A stretch of DNA of 64,000 bases from an uncultured Ignavibacteriota bacterium (GCA_937959065.1 CALGOI010000379.1:1-64000), one strand, 5' to 3'. Positions 35,327-44,567 are shown, numbered from the stretch's first letter. Made by a program: numbers and translations. Notes: generated by a model from the sequence alone, not told the origin.

Positions 35327-35968
35327 TTATTGAAACTGTGCTATATCAGAGAATGAGATACTGCCCTTGGCCTTGATTTGGTCGGCCATATCAGAGGGAA
35401 CCTGAACCCATCGTTTACCACCGGCATCACGAATGTTCGCCTCCACCCAGACTTGTCCGGGCTTTAGTTCAACTTCTCCGGCTTTAGGTTGGGCAAAATA
35501 CCCGAACTCAGTTGATTTCTGTGATAAAGAGCTTGGTTCGGCCGTGGGCGTGGTTGGTTGCGATACCACGGTGGACAACACCTCCGGTGATGGCTTAACC
35601 ACGGGTGCGCTTGGCTGCGCTTCAAGTGTCTTGGTTGGTATGCTGGCATCCATGACTGTTTCTTCACCCTCTACAGCGTCAATATTGAGGGTTTGGAAGA
35701 ACTCTGGCGGGACATCTTCCTTGGCGGGCCCCTTGAATCGATCTTTTAAAGGAAGAGATAGCGTTTGAACCTTAACGGTTTTTGGGCCGCCATAGCCACC
35801 GGCAGCACCACGAAGTATATCCCAAATACTTCTCTTTAGCCGCTGTGGTTTGGCATACTTACCCTTAGTTTTCTCGATTTCCTTTTCCTTCTCCATTCTT
35901 GCTTTAGAAAGAAGCTTTTCAGGTATCAGGTCTTCTCTTGTGATTTTATCACCATCACCGTTTGGCAT
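35327..35968 (-). CDS. Low-complexity, probably disordered protein, 213 aa
   Basis: The N-terminus is charged (DGDKITREDLIPEKLLSKAR), the middle is Pro/Thr/Ser-rich (VVKPSPEVLSTVVSQPTTPT) and the C-terminus has ELKPGQVWVEANIRDAGGKR with a short amphipathic end. Not recognised. Low complexity and a possible small C-terminal domain suggest a linker or structural accessory protein. It lies on the minus strand between the control region and the exported peptidase-like gene. Confidence 0.5.
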   Translation of the reverse strand: MPNGDGDKITREDLIPEKLLSKARMEKEKEIEKTKGKYAKPQRLKRSIWDILRGAAGGYGGPKTVKVQTLSLPLKDRFKGPAKEDVPPEFFQTLNIDAVEGEETVMDASIPTKTLEAQPSAPVVKPSPEVLSTVVSQPTTPTAEPSSLSQKSTEFGYFAQPKAGEVELKPGQVWVEANIRDAGGKRWVQVPSDMADQIKAKGSISFSDIAQFQ

Positions 35969-36004
35969 GTTCTATAGTTTTGAATTACAGACCAAATATA
36001 GTAA

Positions 36005-36505
36005 TTATTCAGGTCTGTAGAATGCGATCGATCCATTGTCTCCACTCATCATGTCAAAACTGTAAACATCGGTGACTATCTTGCCGTTTCGGGTTCTGTC
36101 GCTTGAGTTAATGTTTTGATGGACAATGGTAAATGAGCCGTCCTCATGAACCTCGTAAACAAATCCTGTGTGCGAAACACATAGCCCGGTGTTATACTTA
36201 AAGGTAAAGAACACATTGATAATCACAAACACGTCTCCTGGTTGAATGTTTTCGCCTTTGACCTTAGCCTTGTCTTTCTTAAATCGAATTTCATATACTT
36301 TTTCGCCCGTTGGCGCTACCCCATATCTTTCATGATCATAATCAACATTCCACTCAAGAACGTTGTCCACGAGCCCCTGACAAAGCCCGTTACCAATTTC
36401 CTCTTGCCCAATTAACGTATCAAGGCAGTTCAGTATATTCTCCTGTGTAGTCTGAGCCAATGCCACTCCGGGCACCATGATCAGCATTGCTATTATCGTT
36501 CTCAT
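36005..36505 (-). CDS. Exported CHAP/NlpC-like cysteine hydrolase, 166 aa
   Basis: A clear signal peptide (MRTIIAMLIMVPGVALAQ) is followed by NCLDTLIGQEEIGNGLCQGL (candidate nucleophile Cys near 42), the loop IQPGDVFVIINVFF and GLCVSHTGFVYEVHEDGSFT with a His and following VHQNIN. The Cys-(GD)-His-Asn order is that of papain-like amidases. It may cut peptidoglycan from the periplasm, complementing the cytoplasmic endolysin. Minus strand, single gene. Confidence 0.6.
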   Translation of the reverse strand: MRTIIAMLIMVPGVALAQTTQENILNCLDTLIGQEEIGNGLCQGLVDNVLEWNVDYDHERYGVAPTGEKVYEIRFKKDKAKVKGENIQPGDVFVIINVFFTFKYNTGLCVSHTGFVYEVHEDGSFTIVHQNINSSDRTRNGKIVTDVYSFDMMSGDNGSIAFYRPE

Positions 36506-36554
36506 ATAACCATTTACGTTATCAACACAAAAATGTTACAAACAATAATTATTT

Positions 36555-36588
36555 TTTGTTACGGGTTTGTATATAAAAGATAGTTTTG
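36555..36588 (+). promoter_or_regulatory. Promoter of the chaperone-morphogenesis block
   Basis: TTTG (36555-36558) and TAGTTTTG (36581-36588) are 22 nt apart, and the ATG at 36590 follows the box by one base. It lies divergent to the exported hydrolase gene and starts the plus-strand late block. Confidence 0.5.
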
Positions 36589-36589
36589 G

Positions 36590-36970
36590 ATGGCAATGGA
36601 GTTTATCGGGTACATAACCGGGGTTATTCTCATATTAACGGCAATAGCCAGTCTTGTTGTCCGGACGAACAAAGTTAAGAAAGAGGAACGGGAACAATAC
36701 GACTTCGGCGAAGAAGTTCAGGCCGACAATGAGTTGATCAACGTGGCCTATCGTGGTGTGTTGCTTCCAATGACCGTGGGCGAGAAAGAGCAATGGTGGG
36801 ACCCGATGAGCCCACACGAGAAGGATGCACATGTGGTTAAACGCAAGAACCATGTCAAGTCCGGTAAGATTGCGTATGTTCGCCACAGGGATATGTATGT
36901 GTTCATATCGCCCGAGAAGGCAGATGAACTCATGTTACCAAGGGAGAGGTTTAAGCCAAGGCTTAGTTAA
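36590..36970 (+). CDS. Membrane-anchored hypothetical protein, 126 aa
   Basis: The N-terminal helix (MEFIGYITGVILILTAIASL) is followed by a cytoplasmic domain with NELINVAYRGVLLPMTVGEK, the aromatic WWDPMSPHEKDAHVVKRKN, and KIAYVRHRDMYVFISPEKAD. Not recognised. It starts one base after the promoter box and its stop touches the start of the tandem-GroES gene. Confidence 0.55.
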   Translation: MAMEFIGYITGVILILTAIASLVVRTNKVKKEEREQYDFGEEVQADNELINVAYRGVLLPMTVGEKEQWWDPMSPHEKDAHVVKRKNHVKSGKIAYVRHRDMYVFISPEKADELMLPRERFKPRLS

Positions 36971-37650
36971 TGAAGTACAGAATACCAGCAAACAAGGTGT
37001 TGATACGGCCCTCTGAAGAACACCAGGGCGTGATCACATCGAACGGGAACTCACTTCTGATAGACACTTCGTATGAGCTAAATAACCATGCGGTGATGTC
37101 AGGGGTGGTGGTGGCCTTGCCAGAGCATTTATTGTATTCAAGAGACAGGCACGGTGAGGTTGATTCAGTGGAGTGTGATGCCGAAATGGAGCTTCAAATA
37201 GGCGATACGGTATGGTTTCACCATAACCTGATAGAGAACTGTGTTGATAACGAGGAGGTAATAAAGGATGATTCAGGCTATTTGGTGTCCGGTAACTACG
37301 ACATGCTGTATATGGCCAAGCGTGGTGAGGAAATAATCCCAATAAACGGGTGGTGCCTTGTTGAGCCGGTATCGGATGAAATAAGCAACAAGATCCTCCT
37401 TCCGGATAACCTCATTAGGCAACATAGCCTTAAAAAAGGACGTGTAGCATACGTAGGAGAGCCTGTAAGGGAATATCGTGACGAAACCGACTTCAGGGAC
37501 GATGAGGTTAAAATAAGCGCAGGAGACCTCATCATATTTCTTCCTTACAGTGATATTCCGATCGAATACGACCTACACGCCTCAATTGATGGGCGACAAA
37601 GGTTCTACCGGATGCAGCGGAGGGATATATTGGCGGTGATAGAAGAGTAA
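36970..37650 (+). CDS. Tandem GroES-like protein, 226 aa
   Basis: Two co-chaperonin-like repeats are visible. Repeat 1 (1-110): NKVLIRPSEEHQGVI, VMSGVVVALPEH, LQIGDTVWFHHNLI. Repeat 2 (about 120-226): INGWCLVEPVSDEISNKILL, HSLKKGRVAYVGEPV, ISAGDLIIFLPYSDIPIEYD and RFYRMQRRDILAVIEE, which closely follows the GroES strand order and ending. T4 gp31 is a precedent for phage co-chaperonins needed for capsid folding. Its place before the terminase and capsid genes fits that role. It could work with phage GroEL or host GroEL. Confidence 0.7.
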   Translation: MKYRIPANKVLIRPSEEHQGVITSNGNSLLIDTSYELNNHAVMSGVVVALPEHLLYSRDRHGEVDSVECDAEMELQIGDTVWFHHNLIENCVDNEEVIKDDSGYLVSGNYDMLYMAKRGEEIIPINGWCLVEPVSDEISNKILLPDNLIRQHSLKKGRVAYVGEPVREYRDETDFRDDEVKISAGDLIIFLPYSDIPIEYDLHASIDGRQRFYRMQRRDILAVIEE

Positions 37651-37676
37651 GCAATTTCTAACCAAATCAAAATAAG

Positions 37677-38534
37677 ATGAAAACACTTATCATTTATGAC
37701 GGCAGCACACCAGGATCGGTTATATCGGCTGCTATTGCCTTGCGTAAATATCCCGCAAGTGAAGTTCTTGACACCGAAGGCATCGGATTTAAGATAACCC
37801 CAAAGAAGTGGGATAAGATATTTCTTATGACCGAGGTGGACGAGGCGGAGCTAACCAATAACATGGTTTACGTATCAGGCCGCACCAAGGAGAAAACCCG
37901 TTCGGTATTGACATGGGAACGTGAGTTTGGTGGCCAGTCTTGTCCTCTTGCGCTTCACTACCTTGGGGGCTACAAGTTAAACGAGGCAAACCGTGAGAAG
38001 GCAGAGTCTTTCTATTATGCGGTAGCCACGTACTTGTCTGATCTTACCGATGCCCATGTGAAGTATGATTGGAACGAGTTGATGAATAACAACCTTGGTG
38101 TTCTAAATTCGTATTGCACTAAGGGAAGTGTTATCCGTGATTATCTTTCGGTAAACGCCCCGGTAGAGACGGATGATTCAGCTTTTGCTAATATGGCTGA
38201 GGAGATCCATGCTCAGGCAGCGGAGATTTCGAAACTGACGCAGGACAATGTTGCCCTTGACAAGCAAGTAAAGGAAACCTCAGCAGCGTTAAAGGCCATT
38301 AACAAGGAGCTGAACGACTCTCTTTCTGTTATGGCCAAGGTGGATGATATTTCGCTTATCCATGCCATGACACCTAAGCAGGTGGCGGATAGGTACACCG
38401 TGTCTGAGCTTCGAAAGATCGCTCCGAGGGTTGGTGGCATTAAGGGTTATAGCAACCTGAAGCAGGCCGACCTTGTTAAGGCATTGAGGTCTCGGATAAA
38501 GAGTATCTTTAAGTCGGGATTGGTTAACGCATAG
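37677..38534 (+). CDS. Coiled-coil protein with SAP-like C-terminus, 285 aa
   Basis: The N-terminal alpha/beta part (KTLIIYDGSTPGSVISAAIA) recalls DHH-type phosphoesterase starts but lacks the acidic metal ligands. A coiled coil (AEISKLTQDNVALDKQVKET) follows, then a SAP/Rho-N-like domain (YTVSELRKIAPRVGGIKGYS, then LKQADLVKALRSR) that usually binds DNA or RNA. It may link DNA to virion assembly. It is followed by a terminator. Confidence 0.55.
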   Translation: MKTLIIYDGSTPGSVISAAIALRKYPASEVLDTEGIGFKITPKKWDKIFLMTEVDEAELTNNMVYVSGRTKEKTRSVLTWEREFGGQSCPLALHYLGGYKLNEANREKAESFYYAVATYLSDLTDAHVKYDWNELMNNNLGVLNSYCTKGSVIRDYLSVNAPVETDDSAFANMAEEIHAQAAEISKLTQDNVALDKQVKETSAALKAINKELNDSLSVMAKVDDISLIHAMTPKQVADRYTVSELRKIAPRVGGIKGYSNLKQADLVKALRSRIKSIFKSGLVNA

Positions 38535-38563
38535 CGTTGGCTTGAAGTTATAGACTGTAGTAT

Positions 38564-38612
38564 TGAGAGAGGACGGTTAAGTTATCCCTCATTTGACCGT
38601 CCTCTTTCTCTC
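38564..38612 (+). terminator. Long hairpin before the terminase block
   Basis: GAGAGAGGACGG pairs with CCGTCCTCTTTCTC around a 20-nt loop. T-poor afterwards, so it may attenuate or stabilise rather than stop transcription. Confidence 0.5.
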
Positions 38613-38625
38613 ATAAGCGTCTGAG

Positions 38626-39303
38626 GTGAAGAAGAAAGAGTTTAGAGCGGACGAGTTCGAAAAGATGTTCGTGAACGTGAATGCCCTTAAAGCGGGAGAC
38701 TTGATATTGTCATCTACCCCTCTTGGGGAGTATTCGGAGTTCCGGGCGGAGATGCAGGAGTATGGACAGTATCGGGAAGAGATGCTTCGATATATGTGTT
38801 TGGTGTATGATCCGCAATCTCCCTACGTTAAGCACTACGACAACATAATCGACAGGAAGTTGGATGCTTTGATCGATGTAGGTGTTCGGCCTATCAAGGG
38901 AGGTAGGCTGCCTATGTTGATAGAAGAAATGGTGAAGTGTCACAACCGGACGTTTAATGACATGATAATTAAGTACTGTAGGTTGTGTTCGGGAGGTGAG
39001 CGGACATATATGGCGCTTGTGGCGGCCAATGAGTTTTATTGGGGGCAGATGAAGCGTTTGTTCATGGTCACCCCGGGTAATGATGACGATGCCTTGGTTG
39101 ATGCGGACAAGAAGGCGAAGCTGTTCAAGTCCATGGCGGAGCAGGAGGGAATTATCGAATCATTGGAGGATAAGTTGTTGGCTTTGGATGATAATCCTCA
39201 GTTGAGGTCTGATGTATGGGTATTACATGAAGATAAGCGTAATTCACATAATAGGTTATCGCCTGAGCACTTTAGTAAAAAGGCTGGTAATGGGAAAAAG
39301 TAG
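38626..39303 (+). CDS. Hypothetical protein, 225 aa, candidate small terminase
   Basis: GTG start at 38626. It is mostly helical (EFEKMFVNVNALKAGDLILS, MLIEEMVKCHNRTFNDMIIK) with an acidic helical end (FKSMAEQEGIIESLEDKLLA). No HTH was clearly seen. Its place shortly before the large terminase and its size suit a small terminase or packaging accessory, which is positional inference. Confidence 0.55.
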   Translation: MKKKEFRADEFEKMFVNVNALKAGDLILSSTPLGEYSEFRAEMQEYGQYREEMLRYMCLVYDPQSPYVKHYDNIIDRKLDALIDVGVRPIKGGRLPMLIEEMVKCHNRTFNDMIIKYCRLCSGGERTYMALVAANEFYWGQMKRLFMVTPGNDDDALVDADKKAKLFKSMAEQEGIIESLEDKLLALDDNPQLRSDVWVLHEDKRNSHNRLSPEHFSKKAGNGKK

Positions 39304-39571
39304 TTCGGAGTCAGGGGAGTACTTTAACCGGGTTTCCTTTGAGGGGAGTGTTAAGGACTTGGAGGTTGCCATGAAGTACCTTGAGAAGAAGGGTATGAAA
39401 TGGGAGAGCCGGTTCAGCATTAAGGACGACCACAGTATGTATCCCTATATGGTTACTAACTATAATGGGATATTTGGTACCCTTGGTATGTGGAAAGATC
39501 CAAGGGAGTATAATTATAAACTGCCTGAAGAACTCTCGGTGGGCGTTGATAAGGCGCTACAGAAAAGATGA
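39290..39571 (+). CDS. Hypothetical protein, 93 aa
   Basis: From ATG 39290: MGKSSSESGEYFNRVSFEGS, then VKDLEVAMKYLEKKGMKWES and an aromatic strand (YPYMVTNYNGIFGTLGMWKD). Not recognised. It overlaps the previous gene by 14 nt and the next by 4 nt. Confidence 0.5.
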   Translation: MGKSSSESGEYFNRVSFEGSVKDLEVAMKYLEKKGMKWESRFSIKDDHSMYPYMVTNYNGIFGTLGMWKDPREYNYKLPEELSVGVDKALQKR

Positions 39572-39732
39572 TGAACCGGTACAACTACAAATCAGCGCTT
39601 AGTGTGATACAATGGATTGTGTTCCTTGTGTTGGTGTTTGGTGTTCCGGTGGTGGCCGAGACCTACAATAACTATCACTATTTGTGGATGTGGTTGGCGC
39701 TTATTCCTTGGGGAATAGCGTGTTCTGATTGA
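39568..39732 (+). CDS. Small membrane protein, 54 aa
   Basis: ATG ATG at 39568: MMNRYNYKSALSVIQWIVFL, then VLVFGVPVVAETYNNYHYLW and MWLALIPWGIACSD. Two hydrophobic helices with an aromatic loop. It overlaps the preceding stop (ATGATGA). Not recognised. Confidence 0.55.
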   Translation: MMNRYNYKSALSVIQWIVFLVLVFGVPVVAETYNNYHYLWMWLALIPWGIACSD

Positions 39733-39737
39733 ATCGG

Positions 39738-39769
39738 TTTGTCTTCGTGTTTACTATAACTAAAATTTG
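39738..39769 (+). promoter_or_regulatory. Bacteroidota-type promoter of the terminase block
   Basis: TTTG (39738-39741), 19 nt, TAAAATTTG (39761-39769, one base longer than TAnnTTTG). The ATG of the zinc protein is at 39775, 5 nt later, so the message is leaderless or nearly so. Confidence 0.55.
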
Positions 39770-39774
39770 TAGTC

Positions 39775-39969
39775 ATGGAATTTTTACAGGATGATGAGGT
39801 TGTGGAGAAGGAGCAACCAAAGGAAAGTAAGGAGTGTAATCACCGTATAGTGTCTAAGGTGGTGGATGGCATCCGTTATCGGTATTGTAAGCATTGTGAT
39901 ATGATCGCACATGCTGATAGTAAATTCTCATATCCCTGTGGTATGGAGTGGTGTAAGTGTATGCAGTAA
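39775..39969 (+). CDS. Zinc-ribbon protein upstream of terminase, 64 aa
   Basis: After an acidic start (MEFLQDDEVVEKEQPKESKE) come CNHRIVSKVVDGIRYRYCKH, then CDMIAHADS and YPCGMEWCKCMQ. Several Cys/His pairs suggest one or two zinc sites. Probably leaderless. The next gene begins 9 nt later. Function unknown; a late regulator is possible. Confidence 0.55.
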   Translation: MEFLQDDEVVEKEQPKESKECNHRIVSKVVDGIRYRYCKHCDMIAHADSKFSYPCGMEWCKCMQ

Positions 39970-39978
39970 ACCTCATAA

Positions 39979-42117
39979 TTGGCAACCTCATCGAAATATT
40001 CTTACAAACCTCATCAGGAATACATTGTTGTAAATGACAACGATCCTGACTTAGAGCCTATTCGAATTGAATTACCGGCACCTCCGGCACTCACCAAGGT
40101 AATTGGGTATGGGCGAAAGCCTGAAAATCAGTATTGGGAACCGGATGAGGTTCCCGAAAGGCTGGTCGAATTAATGAGAGACCCTGACCTACAGACCAAT
40201 GACGATATATGGGAGGTGCTTGAGAATAATTATGAGGAGTACAAGAAAGAGTGGAAGTTCATACAGCAGCAATGGGAATACCGTATTAACGGATGTTGGT
40301 TCTTTAATAACGGTGAGCCTACCTACATTACTGGTGCGCATTGGTTCTTTTTGTCCACCTGGAAGATGGACGGGGCGTTGCCGGAATATAGGTCCCGTGA
40401 CAGGAAGTGGTGGCTTTCAGTTAAGTTCGGTGAGGAAGATCCCGTGTGTATGGGAATAACTTACCCCAAACACAGGAGGGAGGGAGCCACATCACGTACT
40501 CAGTGCTGGATGTATGAGAGGATTTCAAGGAACGCCTTTCACTATGGCGGTATTCAGTCTATGACCGAGCCACATGCCGAGACCGTGTTCCAGAACCACA
40601 TGGTAAACGGATGGAAAGGGATGCCGTTTTGGTTTCAACCGGTACACGAAGGAACTACAAACCCAAAACGGGAACTTAGCTTTAAGGCCCCGGCTCGGGC
40701 AGGAGGTAAAAAGTCGATCCGAAGTGTGGGGGATGATGCGCTTAACTCAACCATCTCTTTTGGAGCATCAACCATTGGCCACTACGATACGTGGAAACTA
40801 CATGCGTATCACGCTGACGAGGTAGGTAAGACCAAGGAGGTTGATGTTAACAAGCGGTGGCAAATCGTTAAACAGTGCCTTCGTGTTGGCCGGAAGGTTA
40901 TTGGGTTTTCTATCCATACCTCAACCGTGGGCGAAATGGAGAAGGGGGGGGGCAAGAACTTCAAGAAATTGTGTGATCAATCACATTATTCCCACCATGA
41001 TCCGAGATTGCAACGAAACAAGAATGGGGAGACCATTTCCGGTCTGTATGTGATATTCATTCCGGCCTATGACGGCTTAGAGGATTTTGTGGACAAATAC
41101 GGTAACTCTGTTATCGATAAGCCCACGAAAGAACAGGCGGCCTTTATTGGCTCAGATATTGGGGCACGGGAATACCTTGACAATAAGCGGAAGGCACTTA
41201 TCGAAGCGGAGGACATGGAGGGACTGTCTGAGCAGATACGAATGTACCCCACCCGTTACCGGGAGTGTTTCTATGGCTCAAGTAAGAGTAATAATTTCAA
41301 TGTAGTTATCCTGAATGAACAGATAGCGAAATACGCTGTAAGTAATCCCCATGTTCAGCCGGGTAACTTTGAGTGGACCGATGGGCAGGATTCCCGTGTA
41401 ACATGGAACCCGTGTAGTGACGGCAGGTTCAACCTCAGCCTTGTTCTTAATGATCAGCAATCAAACAGGTTCAAAAGGGATGACCTTGGTAAAGCAGTTC
41501 CGGCCAATAAGAGTGTATTCCAGGGCGGGGGTGACCCGTTCAAGTTCAAGGAAACCCAAAGCGGGCGGAAGTCAATGGCGGGCGGGGCGGTATTTATGAA
41601 GTCCTCTCCTACGTTCCTTCATCCAAGACAGCAAGAGTTGGGCTCTAACCGGTTTGTGTGTACCTACCTTGCCCGACCAAAGAAGAAGGAGATATTCGGG
41701 GAAGACATGATCAAGATGTGTGTGTACTTCGGATGTACCATGTTCCCTGAGATAAACGTGTCGTTCCTTTGGGACTACTTTGATAGCAGGGGATATAACA
41801 ATTACTTGTATTACCGTGTTGATAAGAAGACCAAGCGGGTTTCTAAAACACCGGGGGCCAATACCCTTGAGCAGATGAAGGAGTCGATATTCAATCACTT
41901 CCACACCTATATCGAGGAGAATGGATATCGTGAAGTACACACTGATCTTTTACAGCAATGCCTTGATATCGATGATGACATGGGGGATTATGACCTTTTC
42001 ACGGCATCGGGTTACGCATTGGTGGCGGCAATGGATCCCTTTGCCCGTATATATGATGAGGAAGAAACTGATGAGGGCGCTGAAATAGGTTCGTTCTTTA
42101 GGCGTAGTAATTACTGA
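39979..42117 (+). CDS. terL: Large terminase subunit (TerL), crAss-like type
   Basis: 712 residues from a TTG start. Large size, the opening WEFIQQQWEYRINGCWFF-like block (KEWKFIQQQWEYRINGCWFF), TYITGAHWFFLSTWK and RSRDRKWW resemble crAss-like terminases. The ATPase region includes MGITYPKHRREGATSRTQCW as the P-loop equivalent, then LHAYHADEVGK. The nuclease half has QGGGDPFKFKETQSGRKSMA (Asp of the RNase-H-like fold). It packages DNA through the portal. Downstream gene order supports the call. Confidence 0.75.
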   Translation: MATSSKYSYKPHQEYIVVNDNDPDLEPIRIELPAPPALTKVIGYGRKPENQYWEPDEVPERLVELMRDPDLQTNDDIWEVLENNYEEYKKEWKFIQQQWEYRINGCWFFNNGEPTYITGAHWFFLSTWKMDGALPEYRSRDRKWWLSVKFGEEDPVCMGITYPKHRREGATSRTQCWMYERISRNAFHYGGIQSMTEPHAETVFQNHMVNGWKGMPFWFQPVHEGTTNPKRELSFKAPARAGGKKSIRSVGDDALNSTISFGASTIGHYDTWKLHAYHADEVGKTKEVDVNKRWQIVKQCLRVGRKVIGFSIHTSTVGEMEKGGGKNFKKLCDQSHYSHHDPRLQRNKNGETISGLYVIFIPAYDGLEDFVDKYGNSVIDKPTKEQAAFIGSDIGAREYLDNKRKALIEAEDMEGLSEQIRMYPTRYRECFYGSSKSNNFNVVILNEQIAKYAVSNPHVQPGNFEWTDGQDSRVTWNPCSDGRFNLSLVLNDQQSNRFKRDDLGKAVPANKSVFQGGGDPFKFKETQSGRKSMAGGAVFMKSSPTFLHPRQQELGSNRFVCTYLARPKKKEIFGEDMIKMCVYFGCTMFPEINVSFLWDYFDSRGYNNYLYYRVDKKTKRVSKTPGANTLEQMKESIFNHFHTYIEENGYREVHTDLLQQCLDIDDDMGDYDLFTASGYALVAAMDPFARIYDEEETDEGAEIGSFFRRSNY

Positions 42118-42132
42118 AAGTGAATTTTTGCT

Positions 42133-42140
42133 TACATTTG
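42133..42140 (+). promoter_or_regulatory. -7 box TACATTTG upstream of the portal gene
   Basis: Exact TAnnTTTG match 24 nt before the portal ATG. No TTTG at 19-22 nt upstream, so a promoter is uncertain. Confidence 0.3.
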
Positions 42141-42164
42141 AATTTGTAAAATTCTGCTTATTCG

Positions 42165-44567
42165 ATGCCGCCCAATACGTCCTTAAACACGTATCAAAGA
42201 GAAGGAGCGTATCCTCAACCTGAGATGCACATTGACCCCAAAGAGAAAGGGGAAAAGTATCACAAGCAATGGGCGGAGTACATTTTTTCTGCATACATAA
42301 GGGATAGGGGTGGCCTTCTTTATTCGAAAAGAAGCGAGTTCCAAATGCTTCGGCTTTACGCTGATGGCAACCAACCGGTAGAGAAATACATGGATATCCT
42401 TGACCCAAAGGACGAGAATACCCATGAACGAAAGGGATTGATGAACATCTCATGGGACATTATTAGTGTTGCCCCAAGAATACGTGAGGCAGTGGTTGGA
42501 AATTACATGAAGTTAGACCATGACATCACTATCAATGCTATTGACGAGAAGTCGGGTGCCGATAAAGAACAAATGGAACACAGGGCTTGGGCGGAGAAGC
42601 AATTACAGCCTTTCTTTGAGTCGGTTAATCCCGCACTTGCCCAACAGATGAGGTCATCCATGTTGCCCTTCCTTCCGGATTCGATGGAGGAGATCGAAAT
42701 GATGAAGCAGATCGGTGCCTTTAAACTGAAGGATGAGATAGCCATGGAGAAGGCTTTGGACTATACATGGCTCATTAGTGATTGGGTTGACATAAAGAGA
42801 AGGTTGTACGAGGACCTATTCGATTTAGGCATTGCTGCAACAAAAGACTATGTTGAGCCGTCAACTCAATTGGTCAAAACACGTTATGTTGATCCCGCTA
42901 AGGCCATTGTTAACTATAGTAGCGATCATAATTTCAGGAACCTTCGATATGCCGGTGAAATAGTTGAGTTTACGGCAGGCGAATTACGAAAGGCGGCACC
43001 GGACCTCAGCGAGGAACAGATACAGGATTGTGTTAAGAGGGCCACAAAGGCAACTCAGCATCTTAGGGATTATGAGTTTGATTATTATTCACACGGAGAG
43101 GTTAATGGCGCTTATTCATACGATGAGGTTAGGATACCGGTTCTTGATATAGAGTGGTTTGATTATGACATTAAGAAGGGCGAGAAGAGAAAAGAGAATG
43201 GCCGGGAATCGTTCTATGATAAACCGTTCAGCTATAAGGGAAAGAAGAGCGAGACGAGAACGCCTCAATACAGCCGTTTACAGACTGTTAGGAAGTGTAA
43301 ATGGGTGGTAGGCACCGAATATGTATTCGATTGGGGCTATCAAAATGACATTCCCCGGCCAAGTAAAGAACAAGCCCGGTTGTCCTATCACTTCTATAAG
43401 GCATCGAACAAGTCGAAGTTAGCGGCAATGATTCCTCACCTGGACAACATCCAGTTGACCTACTTGAAGATGAAGAACGCTATTGCTAAGGCGGCACCGG
43501 CCGGTCTTGCTATAGAGGTGGGATCGCTTAACAACATCTCACTTGGTACTAAGAAAATGCAGCCGTTGGATGTATTGGACATCAGGCGTATTACCGGTGA
43601 CCTTTTGTTTAAGTCAACAAATACCTATGCCCAGGTCGTTTCGCCTAATTCCGGTAAGCCGGTAACCGAAACAAATGGAGGCGTTGGTCCATTCCTTCAA
43701 GAGCTTATCAATACCCTTGAACTGGAAATGAAATACATCCGGGATGTAACGGGTATTAACGAGTTTGTTGATGCCTCCACCCCCGATCCAAACACTCCTG
43801 TGGGGACAGGTAAGCTGGCCGTGGCCTCAGCGAACAATGTTCTTCATACCTTATATATAGGATACCAGCGAATACATGAGTGTACCGCAGAGCAGGTGTT
43901 GTTGCGTTGGCAGATAGTTGCCCGTGCTAACAAGGGCAAGAAACTGGTTTACCCGGCCATTGGCAAAAATGCCATGGAAACAATAAAGCTGAGTTCTGAT
44001 ACAGCAGTCCGCACTTACGGGCTCAGGATAGAAGAGCGGCCTACTGCCGAGGAAATAATGGAGACCAAGCAAATGGCCATTGCCTCAATGCAGAAGAGAG
44101 CGACCGGTGGGCCGGGAATAACCCTTGCTGATTTCCAGGTGGTGTCAAGGATGCTCAAGGCGGGGCAGCCAAAGCAGGCGGAGATGTTCTTGTCATGGCG
44201 TGAGCAGAAGTCTCAAGAGGAGATCGATCAGCGCAATCAGCGCAATCAGCAAATGAACGCTGATATACAAGCGCAGGGTATTCAACAGAAAACACAAGGC
44301 GAGATCACTAAGATTGCCGAGGAAGGTAAATGGAAGATTGAGATTGAGAATACCAAGAGCCGTAACCGGATGGAAGAAGAAAAGCTCCGCCACTTTAATA
44401 AACTGGAATATGCCGACAAACTTGGTGATGATGATATTACTAAGGCAATCGTTAAGCATCGTGGAGACGAGAGCCGACAAATAAAGGAACACGAAAATCA
44501 ACAAAAGATTGTTGATAAGCAGACCAAGAACAATCGTAAAAAAGATTCGAAAGAAGAGGTTGCGTAG
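42165..44567 (+). CDS. Portal protein, 800 aa
   Basis: Length and position after TerL fit crAss-like portals. Features include an N-terminal GLLYSKRSEFQMLRLYADGN, the wing/stem region with IETLELEMKYIRDVTGINEF-type block (ELEMKYIRDVTGINEFVDAS, DPNTPVGTGKLAVASANN) common in portal families, and a very long charged C-terminal coiled coil (KIAEEGKWKIEIENTKSRNR) that would form the barrel. It forms the dodecameric ring for DNA entry and exit. Strong start after a short AT-rich leader. Confidence 0.8.
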   Translation: MPPNTSLNTYQREGAYPQPEMHIDPKEKGEKYHKQWAEYIFSAYIRDRGGLLYSKRSEFQMLRLYADGNQPVEKYMDILDPKDENTHERKGLMNISWDIISVAPRIREAVVGNYMKLDHDITINAIDEKSGADKEQMEHRAWAEKQLQPFFESVNPALAQQMRSSMLPFLPDSMEEIEMMKQIGAFKLKDEIAMEKALDYTWLISDWVDIKRRLYEDLFDLGIAATKDYVEPSTQLVKTRYVDPAKAIVNYSSDHNFRNLRYAGEIVEFTAGELRKAAPDLSEEQIQDCVKRATKATQHLRDYEFDYYSHGEVNGAYSYDEVRIPVLDIEWFDYDIKKGEKRKENGRESFYDKPFSYKGKKSETRTPQYSRLQTVRKCKWVVGTEYVFDWGYQNDIPRPSKEQARLSYHFYKASNKSKLAAMIPHLDNIQLTYLKMKNAIAKAAPAGLAIEVGSLNNISLGTKKMQPLDVLDIRRITGDLLFKSTNTYAQVVSPNSGKPVTETNGGVGPFLQELINTLELEMKYIRDVTGINEFVDASTPDPNTPVGTGKLAVASANNVLHTLYIGYQRIHECTAEQVLLRWQIVARANKGKKLVYPAIGKNAMETIKLSSDTAVRTYGLRIEERPTAEEIMETKQMAIASMQKRATGGPGITLADFQVVSRMLKAGQPKQAEMFLSWREQKSQEEIDQRNQRNQQMNADIQAQGIQQKTQGEITKIAEEGKWKIEIENTKSRNRMEEEKLRHFNKLEYADKLGDDDITKAIVKHRGDESRQIKEHENQQKIVDKQTKNNRKKDSKEEVA

